Both the position numbers and the translations under genes were made by a program. This document shows, piece by piece, positions 34,166-43,277 of a stretch of DNA of 64,000 nucleotides; the stretch's first letter is position 1, and every line of letters begins with the position of its first letter. The notes under the pieces are model-generated. The model saw only the letters and a program-made list of their open reading frames with translations. It was not told the origin of the DNA and did no database searches. This stretch comes from Mycolicibacter nonchromogenicus (GTDB lineage Bacteria > Actinomycetota > Actinomycetes > Mycobacteriales > Mycobacteriaceae): the NCBI RefSeq assembly GCF_002101775.1, contig NZ_LQPI01000040.1:161178-225177 (forward strand), read 5' to 3'.

Positions 34166-35341
34166 TCAGATTCCGTAGTCGGGCAGGTCGAAATCATCGC
34201 GCACGGCGCCGGCGAACAGGTTCGTCAGCAGCCGCAGGTTCATCGCCCGGATCGCGATGTTGCGGAACCACAGGCCGAAACGTGTTCGGGTGGCGAAGAA
34301 TCCGAGCAGCTGTGTCGCGTTGGACTGTTTGGACTCGATCAACGGGCGTAGTCGTGCTTCGTAGGCGTCGAACGCACGGCGGTGGTCGCCGCCGGCGCGT
34401 TGCAGTTCCCCGGCCAGTATGTAGGCCTCGGTGATCGCCAGGCCGGTGCCTTCGCCCCCGAGCAGCGAGATGCACCCGGCGGCGTCGCCGATCAACAACA
34501 CGCGGCCCCGCGACCAGTGGTTCATCCGCACCTGACTGACCACATCGAAATACAGGTCATCAGATCGCCTGTCCCGGTCCAGCGCAGCGGCCAACAGTTG
34601 CGGGCACTCCCAGCCGGCATCGGCGAACCGGTTGCGCAACTGGGCATTCGGATCGGAAACGTCGGGCGAGGTGTCGCGGAACACGAACAATGCCAGAGTG
34701 CGGTCTTCGCGCAGCGCGACCCGGGACACCTGGCGCTCGGGTACCGCATACGTCATGTACGCCAGGTCGTCCCGCGGGCGGTAGCCCTCGACGACGGCGG
34801 CGGCCACCTTGCAGCCGAGGTAGTGCTCGAAGTCGGCGTCCGGGCCGAACACCAACCGTCGCACGTTGGAATGCAGCCCGTCGGCGCCGATCACCAGGTC
34901 GAATTCTCGCGGCTCGGCGTGGCTGAAACTCAGGCGCACACCGTTGGCGTCTTGGTCGATCGCGGTGATGCTGTCGCCGTAGATCATCTCGACGTGCTCG
35001 GCGATGGTGGCGTGAATGGTGGCGGCCAGGTCGCCGCGCGGCAGGCTGGTGAAATCGTCGCCGATCAGATGCCGAAAGACGCTGGCGTCCAACGCGGCCA
35101 GCACACGGCCGTCGGCCCCGACGGATCGGACGGACTCGATCTGGTAGCCCTTGTCGAGGATCTGCTCCTCAAGGCCCATCCGCCCCGCGACCGTGTAGCC
35201 GACGCCCCAGAAGTCGATCATGTAACCGCCGGAGCGAAAGGCCGGCGCGCGTTCGATCACTGTCGGGGTGTGGCCGGTGCGCTGCAGCCAGTACGCCAGC
35301 GCCGTCCCTGCGACGCCCGCACCGCTGATCGCAATCCGCAT
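34166..35341 (-). CDS. FAD-dependent monooxygenase (PHBH fold)
   Basis: A 391-residue flavoprotein. GAGVAGTALAYWLQ near 7 is the Rossmann FAD motif, VIGADGLHSNVR near 152 is the DG motif, and LIGDAAGCISLLGGEGTGLA near 283 is the GD motif. The sequence fits aromatic or polyketide hydroxylases and tetracycline-type monooxygenases. It lies 5 bases downstream of the membrane protein gene in the same direction. The substrate is unknown. Confidence 0.88.
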   Translation of the reverse strand: MRIAISGAGVAGTALAYWLQRTGHTPTVIERAPAFRSGGYMIDFWGVGYTVAGRMGLEEQILDKGYQIESVRSVGADGRVLAALDASVFRHLIGDDFTSLPRGDLAATIHATIAEHVEMIYGDSITAIDQDANGVRLSFSHAEPREFDLVIGADGLHSNVRRLVFGPDADFEHYLGCKVAAAVVEGYRPRDDLAYMTYAVPERQVSRVALREDRTLALFVFRDTSPDVSDPNAQLRNRFADAGWECPQLLAAALDRDRRSDDLYFDVVSQVRMNHWSRGRVLLIGDAAGCISLLGGEGTGLAITEAYILAGELQRAGGDHRRAFDAYEARLRPLIESKQSNATQLLGFFATRTRFGLWFRNIAIRAMNLRLLTNLFAGAVRDDFDLPDYGI

Positions 35342-35346
35342 CTCGC

Positions 35347-37710
35347 TCAGATCATGTCGTTTTTAGTCAGCCATCTCATCACCGGCCAGCCGACGAACAC
35401 CGGAAGCCAGCAGGTCAGTACCCGGTAGAGCAGCACCGACGGGACGGCCAGCGCGGCGGGAACACCGAACGCGGCCAGCCCACCGATCAGGGCGGCCTCC
35501 ACGGCGCCCACCCCGCCGGGGGTCGGTGCGGCGGAGGCCAGGGTGCCGCCGACCATCGTCACCACGGTGACGGTGACAAATGACGTGTCGCCGCCGAAGG
35601 CCTCCACACTTGCCCATAGTGCCAGCGCGGCACCCAACGTGGTACCGGCTGCGCCCAACACGATCAAGGCCAGCCGCTGGGGTTCGCGGGCCAGCTCCAC
35701 CAGGTCTGCGGTGACTTCCTTGAGGCGTGGCCGCAGCGCCGTGGTCAACCACCGGCGCAGATTAGGTACCAGCACCACGATGCCGGCCAACCCGAGTGCC
35801 ACACCGGCGATCAGATACAGCATGGTCGCACTGGGTACGAAGTGCGACAGGTCCGCTGAGGCACCCGCGGCTGTGGTGAAGATGACCAGCAGGATCACGT
35901 GCACGATCACCTGCACCGACTGCTGTAGTGCGACCGCGGCGGTCGCCCGCAGGGTGCTCAGGCCGCCCTTCTGCAGGAACCGGGTGCTCAGCGCCAGGCC
36001 ACCGACACCGGCCGGTGTGGTGGTGGCCGCAAAGGTGTTGGCCACCTGCATGATCGCCAGATTGCGAAAGCGGACCAGCCCGCTGGCGCACGCCCACAGA
36101 GCGCCCGCGGCGCCGACGTAGGTCAGCGACGAGACGATCAGCCCGACCAACGCCCACCACCAGTTCGCCTGCCGCAGCTGGGAGAAGAAGGTGGGCACCT
36201 GGCTGATGAAGGGATAGGCGACATACACCAGGGCAACCAGCAGGACCAGCTGGATCAGCTGACTGCGGGTGAACCGGGTGATGGTCTTGGTCTGGATCTG
36301 ATCGGTACCGGTCTGACGTTTGACCTCCTCGCGGGCGGCGGCGATCACGGTGCCGACGTCGGGCACTGCTTTGCGAAGGCGGGCGGGCACCGCGGACTTG
36401 GTGAGCCGTCGCGAGGCGGTCAACACCGCGTTGCGGCCGAAGTACTCCAGTGCCGCCTCCACCGCGGCGGGCGCGCCATACAACGAGGACGTCGTCACCA
36501 GCAACTGGGCGATATCGGACTGCAGCTGGGTGTCGGTGGCGCCGTACTCGGCATTGCCGAAACCGCCGAACAGCACTTGGCCGTCGACGACGGTCATCTC
36601 CTTGCTGCGCAGGTCGCCGTGCGAGATCTGCTGATCGTGAAGGCGCCGCAGGGATTCCCAGGGCTTGGCCACCGGGGTGGTGGTGCAGTCGGCGATCGGC
36701 GTGCCGCGGGGCGGGGTGTGGGCGTACAGGGTCCAACCCCGGTCGAGGGAGGCGACCGCCACGGTCTCGGTGTTGGCGAGCCCGGCCTCCCCGATGGAGA
36801 TCGCCATCAATGCACGATGCTCCACGGCGCGGTGCAGCGAGGCGTGCAGCGGTGCGGTCTCGGTGGTGCGCAACCGGAATTTCCGCCAGAGCTGCCGCAG
36901 CGCACCCCCGCTGCGCTGGTTGGGGCTGTACAACTCGATGGTCACCGGGTGGTCGTCGACGGTGGACAACACCAGGGGGCCGGGGCCGGCCGGCCGGATG
37001 ACGGCGAGCTCGGAGACGGTGTGACGCCGGCGGGCCAGGGTGCGGACGGTGCCCTCCAGCGGCACCTCCAGTGCAGGTGTGCCGACGATCAGGATCACCA
37101 GGGCCCCGACGAACCATCCGACGGCCAGCCCGAGCAGGGAGCGGGCCGGGACGATCGCGCTGACCACCAGGTGGATCGGTACGAAGGCCAGCAGCAGCGC
37201 CCACCACCAGCGCCGCCAGCGGGCCGGCAGCCAGGGACCCGAGACGGTCAGCATTGCGGCGAGCATGGCGATCCAGCGCGGGTCGTCGAGGAACTGCGCC
37301 AGCGTGGTGGCCAGCCGATCGGAGAGGTCGAAATGCCAGTTCGGAGCCGCCATGCCGGTGCTGCGGATCGACAGCGACACGACGGCGAGCAGTCCGGCCA
37401 CCGCATAGGCGCCGAGCAGCTTCCACTGCTTGGAGACCACCAGACCGATCAGAATCGCGAACGGCAGCACCAGGATCGCGATGCCGTAGGCGAGGTAGAC
37501 CAGGTTGGCGTGCACGGGGGAGAGCACCCCGATGATCTGGGATACCGACCGCTCCAGTGCCACCCATTCGTAGCGGGTGACCAGCGAGCTGGTGATGACG
37601 GTCGCGAGGAAGAGTGCGGCCAGCGCCAGGCGCAGGATGTCGTTGGTGCGTCGGGTCAGCGGCTGCAGCAGGTTGCCGGTGACGGCGACGTCGCGCCCCT
37701 CAACTCGCAT
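35347..37710 (-). CDS. Membrane protein with degenerate kinase-like domain and LPG-synthase/YbhN-type C-terminal domain
   Basis: A 787-residue protein. An N-terminal block of about six membrane segments runs to about 200. A soluble middle region resembles an APH/protein-kinase fold: HDQQISHGDLRSKEM keeps HGD but has Glu where the metal-binding Asn is expected, and the later motif is GGFGNAEYG rather than D-F/W. The C-terminal 300 residues form the flippase-like domain of the lysyl-PG synthase family (TTPAGVGGLALSTRFL, AAPTPGGVGAVEAALIGGL). It may move or sense a lipid-linked compound. The altered catalytic residues suggest the kinase part is inactive. Confidence 0.82.
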   Translation of the reverse strand: MRVEGRDVAVTGNLLQPLTRRTNDILRLALAALFLATVITSSLVTRYEWVALERSVSQIIGVLSPVHANLVYLAYGIAILVLPFAILIGLVVSKQWKLLGAYAVAGLLAVVSLSIRSTGMAAPNWHFDLSDRLATTLAQFLDDPRWIAMLAAMLTVSGPWLPARWRRWWWALLLAFVPIHLVVSAIVPARSLLGLAVGWFVGALVILIVGTPALEVPLEGTVRTLARRRHTVSELAVIRPAGPGPLVLSTVDDHPVTIELYSPNQRSGGALRQLWRKFRLRTTETAPLHASLHRAVEHRALMAISIGEAGLANTETVAVASLDRGWTLYAHTPPRGTPIADCTTTPVAKPWESLRRLHDQQISHGDLRSKEMTVVDGQVLFGGFGNAEYGATDTQLQSDIAQLLVTTSSLYGAPAAVEAALEYFGRNAVLTASRRLTKSAVPARLRKAVPDVGTVIAAAREEVKRQTGTDQIQTKTITRFTRSQLIQLVLLVALVYVAYPFISQVPTFFSQLRQANWWWALVGLIVSSLTYVGAAGALWACASGLVRFRNLAIMQVANTFAATTTPAGVGGLALSTRFLQKGGLSTLRATAAVALQQSVQVIVHVILLVIFTTAAGASADLSHFVPSATMLYLIAGVALGLAGIVVLVPNLRRWLTTALRPRLKEVTADLVELAREPQRLALIVLGAAGTTLGAALALWASVEAFGGDTSFVTVTVVTMVGGTLASAAPTPGGVGAVEAALIGGLAAFGVPAALAVPSVLLYRVLTCWLPVFVGWPVMRWLTKNDMI

Positions 37711-37918
37711 GATCTCTTTCGGTCCGTCTCATGCCGCATCGCGTGGCGGCTCGCCACAACTTAACCGGTGAGCTGCGGTATCAGCGCGGTTTGTCGGCGA
37801 CCTGGAGGCCGCGTCGGGCCGAGCGAGTCCCATGCGTCACACCCGTCACCGCCCGGGATCGGCCTGGGCGATGCTCGGCCAGCGGTGACGACCGTTCGGC
37901 GGGGGCGATCCGAGGGGA

Positions 37919-38803
37919 TCAGAGCGGGTAGGTGACCCCGGTCATCTTCTCCGACTCTTCCCACAACCGCAGCCACAGCCGGAGATCCTTCGACAGCTTG
38001 TTCGACGGGCATGGTCCCACCGGGCCGCGAGACTGGTTCAGCTTCGTGGGCCCCCAGTAGACGTCCGGGTCGGCGTCGGGCACGGTGGCGGCCAACAGGA
38101 TCGCCTCGGCGCCGCGCTCCGGCGGCTGGCCGACCAGCGGCACCCCGAACTTGGCGACCAAACCGACGATGGTCTTGTCATTGTCGAACAAGAAGGTGTT
38201 CGACACCCCGGGGTGCACGCCATAGGACCGCAGCGGCGAGCCGGCGGCGACCAGGCGCCGCTGCAACTCGCGGGCGAACATCAGGTTGGCCAGCTTGGAC
38301 TGCGCGTAGGCCAGGTTGCGCTGATAGGGCCGGTGCTCATAGTTGAGGTCGTCGACCCAGAACTTCGGTGTCTGCTTATGCGCAATGCTCGACACCGTCA
38401 CCACCCGGTCGCTGATCCGGTCCAGCAGCAGGCCGGTCAGCGCGAAGTGGCCCAAATGGTTGGTCCCGAACTGCGCCTCGAACCCGTCCACGGTGCGCCG
38501 CTTCGGGATGTTCATGATTCCGGCGTTGTTGACCAGCACGTCGAAGCTGCCCTGCTTCTCGGCGAACTCGCGCACCGAGGCCAGGCTGCCCAGGTCCAGC
38601 TCCGCCACCCGGACGTCACCGTCAATGGTGTCGGCGATCTCCTGGGCCTTGGCGGTGTTACGGCAGGCCATCACCACGCCGGCACCCTTGGCGGCCAGGG
38701 TGCGGGTGACCACCTCACCCAGACCGCCGTTGGCGCCGGTCACCACGAAGGTGCGGCCGGACTGATCGGGAGTGTCCGTGATTCTGAAAGACATGCCGGT
38801 CAC
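37919..38803 (-). CDS. SDR family protein (retinol dehydrogenase-like)
   Basis: A 294-residue short-chain dehydrogenase with VTGANGGLGEVVTRTL near 22, NNAGIMN near 93, FGTNHLGHFALTGLL, the catalytic Ser in TVSSIAHK and Tyr-Lys in YAQSKLAN near 162. This is the WWOX/retinol-dehydrogenase-like subgroup common in mycobacteria. An ATG three codons in is an equally good start. It is a single gene: the 208 bases upstream of it (37711-37918 lies on its 3' side) and the short gap to the ankyrin gene show no other coding sequence. Confidence 0.88.
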   Translation of the reverse strand: MTGMSFRITDTPDQSGRTFVVTGANGGLGEVVTRTLAAKGAGVVMACRNTAKAQEIADTIDGDVRVAELDLGSLASVREFAEKQGSFDVLVNNAGIMNIPKRRTVDGFEAQFGTNHLGHFALTGLLLDRISDRVVTVSSIAHKQTPKFWVDDLNYEHRPYQRNLAYAQSKLANLMFARELQRRLVAAGSPLRSYGVHPGVSNTFLFDNDKTIVGLVAKFGVPLVGQPPERGAEAILLAATVPDADPDVYWGPTKLNQSRGPVGPCPSNKLSKDLRLWLRLWEESEKMTGVTYPL

Positions 38804-38834
38804 CGTACCTGCCGGCCGCGCTCAGCCGACGCCG

Positions 38835-39497
38835 TCAGGCGTGTTCGCTGACGGCTACCGCACCCCGGTGCGTGATCACGTGCACCCGCCCGGCCGCTGT
38901 CACCTCCAGGTAGTCGTCACGCAATGTGACCCGAATTCCGTTGGGCATACCCGGAATCACCAGCTGCACCGACCGGCCGGGTGCCTCATGCAGCACCGCC
39001 ACCGGGGGATAGCGCAGCACCCGGCGCAGGTCGCGATCCCGGTGGTCGATAAAGATCTGTGTGGCCCGAATGCTGCCGTCGATCACCCATTCCAGGTTGG
39101 CGTCCAGAGCGCGAACCCGTTCGCTCGACAGCGGCGACGGCGGCGGGGTGAGCAGGCTGATCAACGACATCGGGTGCTGCTTTTCGACTGCCACGTCGCG
39201 GGCCGTCCAGCCCCGAGCGTCGCGCAGCGAACGCAGCGCGCCCCGTTCGACCAGCGCCGCAATGACATTCGCAGGGGCGTCATGTCGGGCGGCCAGGTGC
39301 AGCGGGGTGGTCCACTCGGGGCTACCGGGCCGCCACTGGTTGGCGCTGAGCGCCGGGGCGGCATCGAGCAGATCGAACAACGCCGGCCAGTCGCCGGCCT
39401 CGGCCGCGTCGGCCAATTTGTGCCCGGCCGCGATGTCCTCCTCCGGAAGCAGTGAAGGTTCCAGCACGCCGGGCCACGATAAAGGGGGTTCGTCCAT
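38835..39497 (-). CDS. Ankyrin-repeat protein
   Basis: A 220-residue protein. ADAAEAGDWPALFDLLDA, TTPLHLAARHDAPANVIAALVERGA and RDARGWTARDVAVEKQH are three ankyrin repeats near 28-120. The C-terminal 90 residues are a beta-rich domain without a family I recognise. Ankyrin repeats bind proteins; the partner is unknown. Transcription starts in the 132-base gap shared with the divergent recombinase-like gene. Confidence 0.85.
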   Translation of the reverse strand: MDEPPLSWPGVLEPSLLPEEDIAAGHKLADAAEAGDWPALFDLLDAAPALSANQWRPGSPEWTTPLHLAARHDAPANVIAALVERGALRSLRDARGWTARDVAVEKQHPMSLISLLTPPPSPLSSERVRALDANLEWVIDGSIRATQIFIDHRDRDLRRVLRYPPVAVLHEAPGRSVQLVIPGMPNGIRVTLRDDYLEVTAAGRVHVITHRGAVAVSEHA

Positions 39498-39629
39498 GCT
39501 GCGGAACCGTAGCGAGGCGGTCTGACAACTGCCGCCGGGCGAGTGTGAGCGGCACAGGTTGTCGGTGCCCGTCGATAAATTTGTTCTTCCAGCGCCACCA
39601 ACGCGGGGCGCCACCAGCGGGAGGCATCA

Positions 39630-40427
39630 ATGCCGGACTCATCGGATAGACCGTCGGTTGTCACGCGTGTTCTCCTCCTGGGGGACCGCGAGACTGTTGA
39701 GCACCGCGCGGATCTGGCCACCGATGCCTCCCGGCAGCACTGCATGGTTATCGACGCGTTCGGCTTCGAGGAGGGCGAGGCCGGCGGCACCGATGACTTG
39801 ACGGAAGTCAATGCGGTGGTGATCGCACTGGGCCGCGCGATCGCCGGCCGGATGGATGTCTGGGTGCCGTTTCCCGGCCCGGACTTCATCCGCGAGCAGC
39901 ACCTGCGGCGGATGAGCCTGGTGCTGCAACGGCACGGCCTGAACCTGCGGTTGACGCGGGAGCTGTTCTCAGCGCCCACCGATGGCGGGATGAACGAGAT
40001 CGACTTCGCCCTGCGCCGCGAAGTCCAAGCCGTCGACGACCTTGATCAGGCGGCGCTGGCCGCCGAAGGCGCAGAGAGCCTGAGCCGCCAGATCGAGCAG
40101 GCGCTGACCGCGAACCGCGGTCCCCAGGTGGTGCGGCGCATCCCCACCGATGCCACCAGGGGAAGCCGGCATCCGGGGCCTCCGGCCCTTCCCCCGCCCG
40201 CGCTGCCGTGGCCGGAACGCAAGCAGCAACTGGAGCGCTACGTGCGCTGGCTGGTTGACGGATGCGGTGTCACCCAGGCGGCCACGGCGCGGGTGCTCAA
40301 CTCATCCGGGCAGCGCACGCCGACCGGCCGCCCCTGGAAGCCGGGCACGGTGTCGCGGCTGCTCAACGGCAAGTACGACGGTCCGCGGCGGCCCGGTGAC
40401 TTCACGCCGGATGCAGTAGCAGGGTGA
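39630..40427 (+). CDS. Recombinase-like protein with degenerate N-terminus
   Basis: A 265-residue protein. Its C-terminal region (about 190-250) matches the Recombinase domain of large serine recombinases: VRWLVDGCGVTQAATARVLN, TPTGRPWKPGTVSRLLNGKY. The N-terminal region has the size of a resolvase domain but lacks the usual Y-x-R-x-S nucleophile motif. The start follows GGGAGG. It is probably not an active recombinase, perhaps a DNA-binding relative. No attachment sites are recognised nearby. Confidence 0.65.
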   Translation: MPDSSDRPSVVTRVLLLGDRETVEHRADLATDASRQHCMVIDAFGFEEGEAGGTDDLTEVNAVVIALGRAIAGRMDVWVPFPGPDFIREQHLRRMSLVLQRHGLNLRLTRELFSAPTDGGMNEIDFALRREVQAVDDLDQAALAAEGAESLSRQIEQALTANRGPQVVRRIPTDATRGSRHPGPPALPPPALPWPERKQQLERYVRWLVDGCGVTQAATARVLNSSGQRTPTGRPWKPGTVSRLLNGKYDGPRRPGDFTPDAVAG

Positions 40428-40704
40428 ACACCAGCGGTGGGATGACGACCAGCGCCACGGTCAGTGGCGTCGCCAGATAGCCGATGAGCATGCCCAGGCC
40501 CACCTGAGCGGTTTTGACGCCGCCGGTCTGCCACATGAAGAACCCGGTCGGCACCACGATCAGGGTCGCGATTCCCAACAGGTACAGCTGGGCGATCCAA
40601 TAGGGAGTCATCAGCCACGACGCGGTCTCGACGATCGCTATGGTCGCCAGCGCGGCGTGGAAACTGCGCTGACTGTAGCGGTTTTCGGCAGTCGGGGCGC
40701 TCAT
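40402..40704 (-). CDS. Small integral membrane protein (100 aa)
   Basis: Three hydrophobic segments (ALATIAIVETASWLM, AQLYLLGIATLIVVPTGFFMW, TPLTVALVVIPPLVFTLLL). No family recognised. The start overlaps the stop of the preceding membrane protein gene (ATGA), so the two are coupled and may form a complex. Its 3' end overlaps the convergent recombinase-like gene by 26 bases. Confidence 0.7.
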   Translation of the reverse strand: MSAPTAENRYSQRSFHAALATIAIVETASWLMTPYWIAQLYLLGIATLIVVPTGFFMWQTGGVKTAQVGLGMLIGYLATPLTVALVVIPPLVFTLLLHPA

Positions 40705-41048
40705 GGGGCGCCCAGCAGCAGCAGGTAGGACAGGGCGTAGGACCAGCCGACGGCGGCCGCTGCCAGACCGGCTCCTCCGAGAGCCAATCCCTGGCCGCGC
40801 CGGCGCGGTGAATCAGCGCGCTGCAGCTTCACGCCGATCAGCAGCGATACGACAGTCGCTGCAGTGGTGGCGACCGCGATCACGAGGGAACGTCCGACAT
40901 CACTGTTGATCGGAAAGCGGCTCAAGAGCCAAGCGAAGCCCACCGCCACTGCGAACACACCCTGGACCATCAGTGGTGCCGCCCACGTGGCGGTCCGCCA
41001 GAGGTCCGGACTGCTGTCGCGCAGACGGCTCCGTAATCCGCCAGCCAT
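40701..41048 (-). CDS. Small integral membrane protein (115 aa)
   Basis: Three to four hydrophobic segments, including APLMVQGVFAVAVGFAWLL, SLVIAVATTAATVVSLLIGV and a C-terminal GWSYALSYLLLLGAP. No family recognised. It follows the DUF4226-like gene by 20 bases and is coupled to the next small membrane protein; the three genes look like one operon. Confidence 0.7.
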   Translation of the reverse strand: MAGGLRSRLRDSSPDLWRTATWAAPLMVQGVFAVAVGFAWLLSRFPINSDVGRSLVIAVATTAATVVSLLIGVKLQRADSPRRRGQGLALGGAGLAAAAVGWSYALSYLLLLGAP

Positions 41049-41068
41049 TTACCAGCTCCTCTCGATAC

Positions 41069-42340
41069 TCATGCGGGGACACCGCCCGGCCTGCCCGGAG
41101 CCGACGACGCCGACGGCGGACCGGTGGTCGGACCGAAGTCGGTGGCGGGGATGGGGGTTCGGACGTCGAAGCGCGGATTCCAGGAACCGCCGTGATCGAA
41201 CGGCGCGAACGCCTTGCCGCCGACGCCGATGTCATGGTGGAACGGCAGATTCAACATCGGGGCATGGCTGCGGCCGGACTGCGCGGGGTCGATCAACACG
41301 GTCTGTGCGCCGCCGGGCAGGTCCTGGTACACCTCCAGTGAGGGGTAGTCGGATCGCGTGCCGTCGACGTGGACACCGTCTGGGCCGGGGGTGAACACCA
41401 GATCGCCGTTGACGCTGAGGCGATGGTCGCCCAGCGGTCCGTGCTTATCGGTGAGGGCGCCCGGTGCCAACGGGTTGCCGGCGTCGTATTTGATTCGCAC
41501 CGATCCGTCCGCGGCCTGGGCCACGCTGCCTTGGGGGACACCGACTTTCACCTGGCGTACCGAGCCGTCGGGATTGAGCTCGACGGAGGGATTCTGGCGC
41601 ATCACCACGATGCCGTTGTCGTAGTCGATGTAGGTGGTGACCTTGGTGTCTTCGGGGTCGAAGTCCTTCGCTGCGCCTCGGCCGTTGCCCGCATCACGTG
41701 ACAGGATGCGATGCACCCATGGCTGCTCGATCCACTGCGACGAGCGCACCACACCCTGCCCGGCCACCGGATCGATCTTGACCACCCGAACTTCGGACTG
41801 CGCGCCGTCGAACGTGGGGTTGTAGGTGTGTGCGTCGAGTGCGGCGGCGGTGGTCCAATCCGATGCCGACACTGGCTCGCGGCCGAATACTGTCCGGAAG
41901 GCCTCGACCTGATTGCGCCGCCGCTCGTCTTCGGTGGCCGGGGCACGTTTGATGGTGTGGTCGACGGCCTGAATACTCGGCCGGTCCTCGACCGCATAAC
42001 CGCCACCGAGAGCTTGTGTCGCCCGTGCCCGCGCCTGACTGTCGGCGACGGTGTCGGCGATCACCTGGTGAATGTCGAGGGCCTTGGCGCGCAGGAAGCG
42101 CTGGAACTGGCGGGCTCCGGCGGGAGTGTCCAGTGCCAGTGCACGATGGTGGGCCAACGCTGCGCGGATCTCGGCCTCAATGCCGTCCAGACGCCTACGG
42201 CCCTGCAGGGCCACCTGGGTGGCACCGTGGACCGTCGCGAGGAAAGCCCGGTCGGCCAGGACCGACTGCTGCAGCCGCAGCGCCAGGGCACCCTCGCGTG
42301 CTCGGGCGGTGTCGGCGTGGGCGCCGAGTTCCTCGGGCAT
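41069..42340 (-). CDS. DUF4226-like mycobacterial protein (423 aa)
   Basis: The N-terminal 115 residues are helical and Ala/Arg-rich (AREGALALRLQQSVLADRAFL, RALALDTPAGARQFQRFLRAKALDIHQVI), like DUF4226 proteins of mycobacteria. The remainder is beta-rich with many Asp/Gly/Pro residues and ends in a proline/glycine-rich tail. There is no signal peptide. DUF4226 proteins are often encoded near type VII secretion or NlpC/P60 genes elsewhere, but none is seen here. The function is unknown; the assignment is from memory of the N-terminal pattern. Confidence 0.6.
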   Translation of the reverse strand: MPEELGAHADTARAREGALALRLQQSVLADRAFLATVHGATQVALQGRRRLDGIEAEIRAALAHHRALALDTPAGARQFQRFLRAKALDIHQVIADTVADSQARARATQALGGGYAVEDRPSIQAVDHTIKRAPATEDERRRNQVEAFRTVFGREPVSASDWTTAAALDAHTYNPTFDGAQSEVRVVKIDPVAGQGVVRSSQWIEQPWVHRILSRDAGNGRGAAKDFDPEDTKVTTYIDYDNGIVVMRQNPSVELNPDGSVRQVKVGVPQGSVAQAADGSVRIKYDAGNPLAPGALTDKHGPLGDHRLSVNGDLVFTPGPDGVHVDGTRSDYPSLEVYQDLPGGAQTVLIDPAQSGRSHAPMLNLPFHHDIGVGGKAFAPFDHGGSWNPRFDVRTPIPATDFGPTTGPPSASSAPGRPGGVPA

Positions 42341-42398
42341 ACCGGCGACGCTAGTTCAGCGACGGCGATCCCGGTATTCACCCGAAGCCGGCTCGGGG

Positions 42399-43205
42399 TC
42401 AGTCCTTGAAATAGACCAGCTGATGCGTGCTGGCCAGCAGCGCGCCCGCCCTCGACCACAGGTGCGCACTCTGATCGAAGTATCCGCGCGAAAACCGATT
42501 CGCGTGCGCGCTGGCCAGCAGGAAATCGCTTCCGATCGCATCGATCTCGGCTTGATCGGCGTGAAAGTAGGTGGTCAGGGAGATGGTGCCGGCCGGCAGG
42601 AAGCGGCCGCTGCGTAAGAACACCCGAGGGAAGAACACGTCAGACAGGCACGCCAACGCCGCGAAGTCGAGCGGGCGGTCCTCGGCGTCGCGCACCCACA
42701 GTGTGGTGGTCGACGAGGCGCTGGGCGCTACGGCTTCGGTGGGGACCGGGCCGTCGGTGAAGCGCATGTCGTAGCGCTTGGCCCAGACGATGGCATCGAC
42801 GAATCTGCCCGGGGCGACATCCTCGGGGGCGGGGACACTCGGCGGGTGGCTTTCGTCGTCGGCCCAGGTGTCGCGGTGCAGCCCGAACAACGCGCTGGCG
42901 GTGGTCTTGACCTCGTCGCCTTGGCGCAGTTCAAGCACCCAGTGCTGGTTGCTGCGGTTGGTTCGGACGGCGCGCAGTGAAATGTCGAACTCGCCGTCGG
43001 CGATCGGTGCGGCGAAGTTGACGGTCAGCGCCAGCGGGTCGCCGATGCGCTCGGGATGGGATTGCACGGCGCGCAGCAAGACCGCCGCGGTGATCCCGCC
43101 GAACGGCCCGACCATGTTGGCCCACTCCGGGTGGGTCACGCCACGAAAGGTCTCGGCGTCGACGGTCTCGAGCTGCATGGCGCGGTCGAAGGGGTGTGCT
43201 GTCAC
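42399..43205 (-). CDS. Acyl-CoA thioesterase family protein (double hotdog)
   Basis: A 268-residue thioesterase of the TesB-like/4HBT_3 group: WANMVGPFGGITAAVLLRAV near 29, LTVNFAAPIADGEFDI near 60, and SLTTYFHADQAEIDAIGSDFLLA near 210. The GTG start at 43205 begins the protein just before a conserved FDRAMQLE segment. Stands alone on the minus strand after the methyltransferase gene. General acyl-CoA hydrolysis is likely. Confidence 0.88.
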   Translation of the reverse strand: MTAHPFDRAMQLETVDAETFRGVTHPEWANMVGPFGGITAAVLLRAVQSHPERIGDPLALTVNFAAPIADGEFDISLRAVRTNRSNQHWVLELRQGDEVKTTASALFGLHRDTWADDESHPPSVPAPEDVAPGRFVDAIVWAKRYDMRFTDGPVPTEAVAPSASSTTTLWVRDAEDRPLDFAALACLSDVFFPRVFLRSGRFLPAGTISLTTYFHADQAEIDAIGSDFLLASAHANRFSRGYFDQSAHLWSRAGALLASTHQLVYFKD

Positions 43206-43277
43206 TAGGGTCCTTGGGCGGTGATCGGAGCGTTCCCAATCACGCTATCGCGGGCGCGGGGAACACCCGCCGCATGC

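Noticed and set aside
37711..37918. Possible small gene between the membrane protein and the SDR
   Set aside because: Short frames only, without ribosome sites or coding bias; I see nothing to annotate.
39630..42340. A small integrated element around the recombinase-like gene
   Set aside because: No tRNA, attachment repeats, phage genes or composition change were seen, and the recombinase lacks its nucleophile motif.
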